Below are positions 1-4,914 of a stretch of 5,251 bases of DNA, one piece after another. Position 1 is the stretch's first letter. The number at the start of each line of letters is the position of its first letter. Below the pieces are notes generated by a model that saw nothing but the letters and a program-made list of their open reading frames with translations, was not told where the DNA came from and did not search any database. The stretch lies in NCBI GenBank assembly GCA_937911845.1, contig CALDQF010000241.1:1-5251 (forward strand), given 5' to 3'. The stretch comes from an uncultured Phycisphaera sp. Lineage in GTDB: Bacteria > Planctomycetota > Phycisphaerae > Phycisphaerales > SM1A02. The position numbers and the translations under genes are program-made.

Positions 1-1
1 A

Positions 2-2119
2 GGACTGGCTGAAGGGGTCCGAAAAGTATTGGAGCGACCCGAAGCTCACCCCGGATTGATCGGGGTCCTCGCCGAATTGATTGAAACGGATGCAGACTCC
101 GCCGATCGGCTCGAACTCGCACTGGGTGAGCACGCCCAGACGTTGGTGTTTGACTCACGACAGGCGGCTCATCAAGCCAGTGATCGCTTGGCCGATGCCC
201 CAGGTCGAGTCAAGATTGCCAGTTTGGAACCACAGGGAAGCAACATCTCTCCTCGCTCGAGTGGCTCGCGCCCAAGTGTTCTGGATGGCATTCGGATCAG
301 CGGTCCCGGAGCTTGGCTGACCACTCGAATTTTACAATTCACATACTTCGCCACAAACCTCCGGGACGCCAATCAGCAGTCCCGGAAGCTCCGTGAGGCA
401 AGATTCCTTCTGGACAACGGAACCGTCTTGGAAACCGACGGTCGAATCGTGGTGGGCCGCGAGAGCAGCGCGGCTGGAACCATTGTGCGCCGTGCGGAAG
501 AACGTCAACTGCAGGAGGAGCTTGATGAACTTCTGGTTCGGCAGCTTCGACTGAATGAAAACCTTGCAGGGGTCCAAGCGGGTGAACAAGAGGCACGCCA
601 GAACCTCGAAGACGCCAACCTCAAGGAACGTGAAGCTCGAGAAGCACTCAACAATCTGCAGGCTCAGATCGACCGGGAAGAAGCCGACCAAAGGCGACTC
701 CGAACCGAAACCGAATCGGCCGAACAAACTTGTGCCTCAATGGCGGCACGTTCTAAGCAGTTCACCATGCTTGCCGAAGAAGCACGTGAACGCGCCCAAG
801 TGGCCGAAGATCGCTTAGGCACCCTGCGTTCAGCTCGGGATGAGGCTCGTGCATTGCTTGAGCTTCAGCGAAAAGACGACGCCGCCGCCGAGAAGGCCGT
901 CGACGACGCCCACGAAGCCCACCGGGAGGCCGCCACGCACGCCGAGGCCGCACGGCGAACATTGGCGGCCACGGCTCGCGAGTTGGACGAGTCCATCAAA
1001 CGTCGTCAAATCTGGATCGAACGTCGCGAGAGAAGACAGGCAGAGCAAAAGCATTCCGAACAATCAAGAAATGCGAACCAAGACCGTTTGAACCTCGCTG
1101 AATCAATAGTGGAGAAGAGACGCTCGGAATCGACTGAAGCAAATCAACATGCTGAAGCAGCAGTTGCGGCCCGCCAAGAATCAGAGAGTGCACGAGAAAT
1201 CCCCCGAAATGGTTCCATTGAGGCTGAAAAGAAACTTCAGCACATTGAAGGGGTGTTGGCGCGAATTGCCCTTGAGCGAGAACACCTCCAGGAAAGCATC
1301 CGAACGGAGGAATCATTCCAATTGGAAGATATTGCAGCCTCAGCCGCTGAATTCAAGACCACAAGCAGTGACGATTCTGATCGGGCCAGCCGCGAAGAAC
1401 GGCTCGAGACTGTTCGCAAAGAAATTCGCGCGCTGGGTCACATCAACCTCGATGCCATTCAAGAAGAACAAGAGCTGGACGAAAACAACGAAAAGCTGAT
1501 CGAACAAGTCGCAGACCTTGAATCCACCATTGTTCGTCTGACCGAACTTATCGAACGCCTCGATACCGAGAGCCGAACCATGTTCGGCGATGCCTTCGAA
1601 AGGATTCGGGGCCATTTTGCTGGTGATGATGGCATGTTCCGCCAGCTTTTTGGCGGTGGTTCTGCTCAATTGGAACTCGTTCCCACGGAATCTGGTGACA
1701 TTGATCTTTTGGAATCCGGGATCGAAATCAGAGCCACCCCTCCCGGCAAACGGCCTCGTGTTCTTTCTCAACTTTCCGGTGGTGAAAAAACCATGACCGC
1801 GGTTGCTTTGGTCATGTCCATTTTTCGTTCAAACCCAAGCCCAGTTTGTGTGCTGGACGAAGTCGATGCGGCCCTTGATGAAGCCAACGTCGCTCGATTC
1901 TGCAAGACCATTCAGAACTTCACCGACCGCAGCCAGTTTGTCGTCATTACCCACCGCAAGCTCACCATGCGTTCCTGCCAGCGTCTGTACGGAGTCACCA
2001 TGCAAGAACGTGGGGTCTCCAAGTTGGTTGGAGTTCGAGTTGACGATTTCCAAGAGACCAAACAGGGTGAGGTGGCCCTGATTGAGACCTTGCCAACTTC
2101 AACCGCGCAGCCGGTGTAA
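2..2119 (+). CDS. smc: Chromosome partition/condensation ATPase SMC, C-terminal part (5' truncated by window edge)
   Basis: SMC dimers with ScpA/ScpB form the bacterial condensin that compacts and segregates the nucleoid. The frame is open from base 2, so the TTG at 29 is an internal Leu, not a start. Visible residues 1-160 are the hinge (GLAEGV..., then 'GLIGVLAELIE', 'ALGEHAQTLVF' and the TDG-containing second half). Residues 160-520 are a charged Ala/Glu/Arg-rich coiled coil, and 525-690 are the C-terminal ATPase lobe. That lobe carries the ABC signature LSGGEK (residues 591-596, nt 1772-1789), Walker B VCVLDEVDA (nt 1844-1870), D-loop ALDEANV, and the H-loop ITHRK (His at nt 1952-1954), followed by the typical SMC ending LYGVTMQERGVSKLV. 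Some 705 codons are present; a full SMC is about 1,200 residues, so roughly 490 N-terminal residues including Walker A lie upstream. No frameshift is seen. A short non-conserved tail follows. Identification is secure by motif order. Confidence 0.96.
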   Translation, partial: GLAEGVRKVLERPEAHPGLIGVLAELIETDADSADRLELALGEHAQTLVFDSRQAAHQASDRLADAPGRVKIASLEPQGSNISPRSSGSRPSVLDGIRISGPGAWLTTRILQFTYFATNLRDANQQSRKLREARFLLDNGTVLETDGRIVVGRESSAAGTIVRRAEERQLQEELDELLVRQLRLNENLAGVQAGEQEARQNLEDANLKEREAREALNNLQAQIDREEADQRRLRTETESAEQTCASMAARSKQFTMLAEEARERAQVAEDRLGTLRSARDEARALLELQRKDDAAAEKAVDDAHEAHREAATHAEAARRTLAATARELDESIKRRQIWIERRERRQAEQKHSEQSRNANQDRLNLAESIVEKRRSESTEANQHAEAAVAARQESESAREIPRNGSIEAEKKLQHIEGVLARIALEREHLQESIRTEESFQLEDIAASAAEFKTTSSDDSDRASREERLETVRKEIRALGHINLDAIQEEQELDENNEKLIEQVADLESTIVRLTELIERLDTESRTMFGDAFERIRGHFAGDDGMFRQLFGGGSAQLELVPTESGDIDLLESGIEIRATPPGKRPRVLSQLSGGEKTMTAVALVMSIFRSNPSPVCVLDEVDAALDEANVARFCKTIQNFTDRSQFVVITHRKLTMRSCQRLYGVTMQERGVSKLVGVRVDDFQETKQGEVALIETLPTSTAQPV

Positions 2120-2152
2120 ACGGTACCCCCATTCTCCCCGATTGAAAGCAGA

Positions 2153-2169
2153 GGGAATGATCCGTTCCC
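2153..2169. terminator. Weak hairpin between convergent genes, possible terminator
   Basis: The 54-bp gap between the smc stop (2119) and the stop of the minus-strand gene (2174) contains GGGAA-N7-TTCCC, a 5-bp perfect stem with a 7-nt loop. Neither strand has a convincing T-run directly after it, so it is at best a weak or non-canonical bidirectional terminator. Confidence 0.3.
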
Positions 2170-2173
2170 AAAA

Positions 2174-2443
2174 TCAGTCGGTGCCGCTTTCAGAATCTCC
2201 CCGGAGAAGACCCCGCAAGCGCTCGTTGTCACGCTTGGTTGCCTCCAAATCAAACACCAAGTATTTCACGCTCACCCGCAACCAATCCATAGAGGATTGA
2301 AGGTTGTCCAGGGCGGTCCGAACCTTCTCGTTGCGATCGGCCTCGCCTCCTTCAGCAAACGATGACTCGAGGCCTTCGGGCAGGGTGGCAAGTTGTTGCA
2401 ACAAGGCGCTCATACGCCGATCAAAAGTATGTTCATCAGGCAT
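2174..2443 (-). CDS. Small conserved-looking helical protein (89 aa), function unknown
   Basis: The ATG at 2443 is preferred over an in-frame TTG at 2479 because GGGAGA (2450-2455 on the minus strand) lies 6 nt before it; the TTG form would add 12 residues. The protein is cytoplasmic-looking, acidic at both ends, and has no signal peptide or membrane segment. Residues 6-22 form a short helix (FDRRMSALLQQLATLP). Residues 40-80 form a longer amphipathic, probably coiled-coil helix with the distinctive run SMDWLRVSVKYLVFDLEATK and then RDNERLRGLL. I associate a 'KYLVFDLEATRRE'-like segment with small planctomycete hypothetical proteins, but that is recollection, not a search. It lies 114 bp downstream of the DUF3553-like gene on the same strand, so the two may be co-transcribed. 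No function can be assigned. Confidence 0.72.
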   Translation of the reverse strand: MPDEHTFDRRMSALLQQLATLPEGLESSFAEGGEADRNEKVRTALDNLQSSMDWLRVSVKYLVFDLEATKRDNERLRGLLRGDSESGTD

Positions 2444-2523
2444 TTGGATTCTCCCATTGTCGACCTCCGCAGAGGACAAAGAGAGATTGCTGCAACTTCA
2501 GCTCAACACAAGAAAGAATGTGA

Positions 2524-2537
2524 AGACCGTACAGTCT
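2524..2537. repeat. Near-perfect 14-bp palindrome in the gap between the two minus-strand genes
   Basis: AGACCGTACAGTCT pairs with itself except for one mismatched base pair (AGAC-c-GTAC-a-GTCT). It sits about 80 bp upstream of the 89-aa gene and just after the stop of the preceding gene. This would suit an operator for the second gene, but a single copy this short could be chance. The rest of the 114-bp gap shows only the ribosome-binding site at 2450-2455. Confidence 0.25.
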
Positions 2538-2557
2538 GTGCCAATCGTTCCACTTGG

Positions 2558-3160
2558 TTAGGAACGAACCGGTCCTCGAGAACCACTGAGTTGGCGATCA
2601 ACTTCCTTGCGGTGGTCCGCAGGCAGTTTCCTCCACTCTTCTGGTGACGAGGACTTCAATTCGCGAAGGGTACGGTCACGGACTTCACGCCATCTTCCAA
2701 AGAGAGATTCCAACTCATGTCGGGGAAGCTCCTCCATTGGATCTTTCAGGCCGGTTTGAGCCACGGCCCAAGCCATCAGACCTGTTGAATCGTTACCAAA
2801 TCGATACAAACTTGAACATGCTCGAATTCGAGCGGCAACGGGATGGAAGGGGTCCGTCACGTCTTCAGGAAGTCGAGTCATGACGTCAATAAGAAGTTTC
2901 TGACGTGCCGAAGTGCTGAGGGCGACTTCTTCGGAACGAAAGAATGCTGCGGCTGGAGGCTCCCAACTCCCCGCACTGGGCTGGTCATTGACCGAGGCAG
3001 AAGACAGGGGGGCCACAGAGGGATCCAGTTGCTTTAAACCAGCAAATTCAAAACGAACGGCCACTTTTCCACCAGGTTCGAGCCGAACAATGGTGCCCAC
3101 CCCCCATTCGGGGCGTGCGGTATTGCGGATTTGATCGCCAAAGGCAAAATTGTGGGGCAT
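2558..3160 (-). CDS. DUF3553-like (SH3/Tudor-like) domain protein, 200 aa
   Basis: Residues 5-47 form a small beta-rich domain, FGDQIRNTARPEWGVGTIV then GKVAVRFEFAGLKQLD. This matches the 'GD.V.h..rpeWGvG.V ... v.V.FE..G.K.l' pattern of DUF3553-like modules, which are related in fold to the SH3/Tudor-like modules of CarD/Mfd and some helicases. A Ser/Pro/Ala-rich linker (48-80) leads to a helical C-terminal region (82-192) ending in a basic, charged helix (EEWRKLPADHRKEVDRQL). There is no signal peptide, membrane segment or visible catalytic motif. Start choice: the ATG at 3160 has AGAGG (3166-3170, minus strand) 5 nt upstream. The in-frame ATG at 3178 (+6 residues) has no Shine-Dalgarno but is possible. 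The fold suggests binding of nucleic acid or a transcription/repair protein; this is inference. Confidence 0.82.
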   Translation of the reverse strand: MPHNFAFGDQIRNTARPEWGVGTIVRLEPGGKVAVRFEFAGLKQLDPSVAPLSSASVNDQPSAGSWEPPAAAFFRSEEVALSTSARQKLLIDVMTRLPEDVTDPFHPVAARIRACSSLYRFGNDSTGLMAWAVAQTGLKDPMEELPRHELESLFGRWREVRDRTLRELKSSSPEEWRKLPADHRKEVDRQLSGSRGPVRS

Positions 3161-3249
3161 CAAAGCCTCTGTAGACATGGATTAAGCGCCAAACCGACAC
3201 CGAGTCCTGTTTTATTGGGCGTAAAATTCTATTGGAGCAACGGCCAGTG

Positions 3250-3258
3250 TTATCCACA
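3250..3258 (+). promoter_or_regulatory. Perfect DnaA box (TTATCCACA)
   Basis: TTATCCACA is an exact match to the high-affinity DnaA box consensus, 72 bp before the 3178 ATG in the leader of the minus-strand DUF3553-like gene. It is single: no cluster, AT-rich unwinding element or replication gene is nearby, so it is not an origin. It could be a DnaA-responsive regulatory site or chance; a 9-mer on either strand is expected in about 4% of windows this size. Confidence 0.3.
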
Positions 3259-3488
3259 AGTGACGAGTACTCAGAAGGAACTTTAGTCGATTTCCCTCCA
3301 TTATTTCCTTGGTCAGAGTCCAAAAACCGAAACTTTGCAGACTTTCTGACATGTTCACAGAGTATTCATGAGGCAATGCTTGCATCCAGAGAACTACGGG
3401 CTACATTCATTACTGAGAAGAGACCTGGGTCATTGTTGGCCCGACATCCGCGGCGCGGAAGGAGAGAGAACCCAACCACGTTCAATTT

Positions 3489-3512
3489 GGCACGCGACTC
3501 AATCTGCGTGCC
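3489..3512. repeat. Inverted repeat GGCACGC-N10-GCGTGCC
   Basis: Perfect 7-bp arms are separated by 10 bp, giving arm centres 17 bp apart. An outer TTGGC (3487-3491) also finds GCCAA at 3518-3522. It lies about 150 bp upstream of the activator ATG and has the geometry of a regulator binding site. The left arm resembles a sigma-54 -24 element (TTGGCACG), but no GC follows at the required distance. Confidence 0.4.
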
Positions 3513-3528
3513 GGCTTGCCAAGAGAGA

Positions 3529-3550
3529 CACACCCGAAGTTTCAGGTGTG
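3529..3550. repeat. 22-bp dyad / hairpin in the activator leader
   Basis: CACACC (3529-3534) pairs with GGTGTG (3545-3550), and inside these GAA pairs with TTC, with a single C/A mismatch between the two stems. No T-run follows, so it is not an intrinsic terminator. It could be an operator, or an RNA hairpin if transcription starts upstream. Confidence 0.4.
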
Positions 3551-3593
3551 GGCAGGAGAACTTGGAGCCCTCTTTCATGATTCGTTGCTTGTC

Positions 3594-3617
3594 CAATCGG
3601 GATTGAAATCCCGCTTG
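3594..3617. repeat. Strong imperfect palindrome just upstream of the activator gene
   Basis: The core is CGGGATT-GA-AATCCCG (3598-3613), a perfect 7-bp dyad with a 2-bp centre. It extends outward by three more pairs (CAA/TTG) after one mismatch, so 10 of 11 pairs match over 24 bp. It ends about 40 bp before the ATG at 3659 and overlaps the alternative GTG at 3617. The tight centre favours a DNA operator over an RNA hairpin, and autoregulation of the activator is one possibility. Confidence 0.5.
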
Positions 3618-3637
3618 TGGTTCCGTCCGCACTGAGC

Positions 3638-3650
3638 GGAGGGAAGAGAG
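3638..3650 (+). promoter_or_regulatory. Purine-rich ribosome binding region of the activator gene
   Basis: GGAGGGAAGAGAG precedes the ATG at 3659, with the GAGAG end 8 nt from it. This supports the ATG at 3659 over the in-frame GTG at 3617, which has no Shine-Dalgarno and overlaps the 3594-3617 palindrome. Confidence 0.55.
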
Positions 3651-3658
3651 AGAAAGAA

Positions 3659-4621
3659 ATGGCCAACAGCCCCCCCGCCCCTGGCTTTGGTAATCCAAGA
3701 CCACCCTCCAACGGATCAAAAGATTCGAACACATCTTTGTGGCTGCAAGAGGCAGAGCGTGCTGCGCAACGTCACTGCACTATTTTGATTACCGGTGAAA
3801 CTGGGGTAGGCAAGGGGCATTTGGCCAACCACATCCACCGGAACAGTCCTCGAGCAAACCAACCCTTTGTTCCAATCAACTGTGGAGCGATCCCGGAAAC
3901 CCTGATGGATTCCCAGCTCTTTGGCCACGCCAAAGGAGCGTTTAGCGATGCACGCCGTGAACATCCAGGCATGATTCGGGCGGCACAAGGTGGAACAATT
4001 TTTCTTGATGAAATTGGCGAACTGACTCCATCGGCACAGATTCGCATGCTGCGTTTGTTGCAAGAATTCGAAGTGCAACCTGTGGGCTACTCAGAGCCAG
4101 TACAAGTTGACGTCAGGCTCCTGAGCGCGACCAACCGGAGCCTCGAAGACGCCGTGGCCTCGCGGTCATTTCGCGAAGACCTGCTCTACCGGCTCGATGT
4201 CATCCGAGTTGAAGTTCCACCCCTCCGACAACGAAGAAATGAAATCACAGGTCTTATCTGGCGATTCAACGAAGAATTCTGCCGGATTCACCGCACCCCA
4301 ACCCTCGAGTTCCACCCAGAGGCGATCGAGTGCCTCGTGAGGCATCCTTGGCCAGGAAATATCCGGCAGTTGAGGACCGTTATTGAACGGCTTCATGTGC
4401 TCTGCGACGCTCCACTTGTCACCCCAAAAACTTTGCAAGATGTTTCGAAGCTGAATCTCATCGACTCAAGCGGCATCCCAGCCTCTGCTCAATTTGACTT
4501 GCCCGCGCAACGCAAGAAAATGGTTGAAGTTCACTTGGAGCAAGGAGGAACTGTCGAATCCTTCGCCAAAGGGATCGGGGTTCATCGAAGTACGGTTTAC
4601 CGCTGGCTCAAGCCGACGTAA
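3659..4621 (+). CDS. Sigma-54-dependent transcriptional activator (bEBP), AAA+ core plus HTH, no sensor domain
   Basis: Enhancer-binding proteins of this family bind upstream DNA as hexamers and use ATP to open sigma-54 polymerase complexes. In the 320-aa product a 25-residue Pro/Ser-rich lead is followed directly by the AAA+ domain. Its motifs in order are Walker A GETGVGKG (46-53), the sigma-54-contact loop GAFSDA (93-98; consensus GAFTGA), Walker B GGTIFLDE (111-118), sensor I SATN (156-159), arginine fingers in FREDLLYRLD (R172, R178) and sensor II WPGNIRQL (231-238). The C-terminal helix-turn-helix lies at about 298-317 (SFAKGIGVHRSTVYRWL), at the usual Fis-type position. There is no receiver, GAF or PAS domain, as in PspF, so activity must be set by expression or by a partner. 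A GTG at 3617 would add 14 residues. The gene is monocistronic: its own terminator follows 34 bp later, then putative enhancer sites and a sigma-54 promoter. Oddities are the Thr-to-Ser and Gly-to-Asp changes in the GAFTGA loop and Gly in place of Glu after the Walker A Lys. Confidence 0.95.
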   Translation: MANSPPAPGFGNPRPPSNGSKDSNTSLWLQEAERAAQRHCTILITGETGVGKGHLANHIHRNSPRANQPFVPINCGAIPETLMDSQLFGHAKGAFSDARREHPGMIRAAQGGTIFLDEIGELTPSAQIRMLRLLQEFEVQPVGYSEPVQVDVRLLSATNRSLEDAVASRSFREDLLYRLDVIRVEVPPLRQRRNEITGLIWRFNEEFCRIHRTPTLEFHPEAIECLVRHPWPGNIRQLRTVIERLHVLCDAPLVTPKTLQDVSKLNLIDSSGIPASAQFDLPAQRKKMVEVHLEQGGTVESFAKGIGVHRSTVYRWLKPT

Positions 4622-4654
4622 CGCCAAGCTGAGACTTTCACAAAGCACTTCATG

Positions 4655-4684
4655 ACCCGATCAAAAAATGATCGGGTTTTTTTT
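4655..4684 (+). terminator. Intrinsic terminator of the activator gene
   Basis: CCCGATCA (4656-4663) and TGATCGGG (4669-4676) form a perfect 8-bp stem, extended by one A-T pair, around an AAAAA loop and followed by eight T residues (4677-4684). It begins 34 bp after the activator stop and insulates that transcript from the downstream sigma-54 promoter region. Confidence 0.93.
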
Positions 4685-4722
4685 ATTTCTGCTCTGCTTA
4701 AAATCAAAGAGTGAGTGCCTTG

Positions 4723-4736
4723 TCGCACGAATGCGA
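4723..4736. promoter_or_regulatory. Putative activator enhancer site 1 (TCGCA-N4-TGCGA)
   Basis: This is a perfect 5-bp-arm dyad TCGCA-CGAA-TGCGA, preceded by TTG so that the left arm reads TTGTCGCA. Its centre is about -185 from the predicted sigma-54 start at 4915. It is the first of a set whose left arms share TGTCGCA. Assignment to the neighbouring bEBP is inferred from adjacency. Confidence 0.65.
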
Positions 4737-4743
4737 AAGCCTG

Positions 4744-4757
4744 TCGCACAACTTCGT
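4744..4757. promoter_or_regulatory. Putative enhancer site 2 (left arm perfect, right arm degenerate)
   Basis: The left arm TGTCGCAC (4742-4749) repeats that of site 1 exactly (4721-4728), 21 bp downstream, or two helical turns. The right arm is TTCGT, matching TGCGA at three of five positions. Its centre is about -164 from the predicted start. Confidence 0.5.
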
Positions 4758-4775
4758 TTGCATCACGGGATCTTG

Positions 4776-4789
4776 TCGCATTTGTGCGA
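4776..4789. promoter_or_regulatory. Putative enhancer site 3 (TCGCA-N4-TGCGA)
   Basis: This is a perfect dyad TCGCA-TTTG-TGCGA with the same TTGTCGCA left arm as site 1. It lies 32 bp from site 2, about three helical turns, and is centred near -132 from the predicted start, within the usual range for bEBP sites. Confidence 0.65.
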
Positions 4790-4804
4790 ATCATGGAATC
4801 CCTA

Positions 4805-4809
4805 TGCGA
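4805..4809. promoter_or_regulatory. Putative enhancer half-site 4 (TGCGA)
   Basis: TGCGAA matches the right arm of site 3, 20 bp downstream of it. The left-arm position (4796-4800) does not match TCGCA, so this is only a half-site and could be chance. Confidence 0.3.
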
Positions 4810-4888
4810 ATTCGAACCTCCAGAGCTTTCGGACAAGGCCGCTGAGTTCATTTGATCGGCCATTTCCTTGTGTCTCGATGAATCCACT

Positions 4889-4904
4889 TGGCACGGTTGT
4901 TGCA
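4889..4904 (+). promoter_or_regulatory. Sigma-54 (-24/-12) promoter
   Basis: TGGCACG (4889-4895), four bases, then TTGCA (4900-4904) match the sigma-54 consensus TGGCACG-N4-TTGCW at every fixed position, with the required GG-N10-GC spacing (4890-4891 and 4902-4903). With the GC at -13/-12, transcription would start near 4915 on the plus strand. The dyad array 100-165 bp upstream and the bEBP gene just before it make this a well-supported call. It points into the partial gene starting at 4915. Confidence 0.9.
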
Positions 4905-4914
4905 GTAGTCATGT

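Larger units (their letters stand above)
3161..3658. other. Long divergent intergenic region with dyads, no supported gene
   Basis: This stretch of about 500 bp separates the divergent DUF3553-like gene and the sigma-54 activator gene. Open frames exist on both strands (for example 3232-3606 plus and 3366-3734 minus), but their translations are Arg/Cys/Ser-rich, lack domain-like patterns and overlap each other, so I treat them as shadows. It holds a DnaA box (3250-3258), three inverted repeats (3489-3512, 3529-3550, 3594-3617) and a purine-rich tract before the activator ATG. I found no convincing sigma-70 promoter: a TAGAAT hexamer facing the minus-strand gene (3226-3231 region) lacks a good -35. 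There is also no proper GG-N10-GC sigma-54 site here. Confidence 0.6.

Noticed and set aside
29..31. TTG as start codon of the SMC gene
   Set aside because: The frame is open upstream and codes for hinge residues (GLAEGVRKV) that fit the SMC family, so this is an internal Leu of a gene cut by the window.
886..985. Locally very GC-rich, Ala-rich patch in the SMC coiled coil
   Set aside because: It is in frame and fits a heptad coil of Ala/Glu/Arg; composition alone does not support an insertion or transfer.
3487..3502. TTGGCACG resembling a sigma-54 -24 element upstream of the activator gene
   Set aside because: The bases 10 nt after GG are AA rather than GC, so there is no -12 element; on the other strand the GG-to-GC spacing is 11, one too many.
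3232..3606. 124-codon plus-strand open frame in the divergent intergenic region
   Set aside because: Arg/Cys-rich translation without domain-like pattern, overlapped by equally long minus-strand frames, and interrupted by the dyads; no Shine-Dalgarno that supports it.
3366..3734. 122-codon minus-strand open frame overlapping the activator start
   Set aside because: It runs antisense into the well-supported bEBP gene, has unconvincing composition and no recognisable motif.
4845..4857. IHF-like site between the enhancer array and the sigma-54 promoter
   Set aside because: On the minus strand it keeps ATCAA but misses the first W and the TTR end of the consensus, so it is too weak to call.
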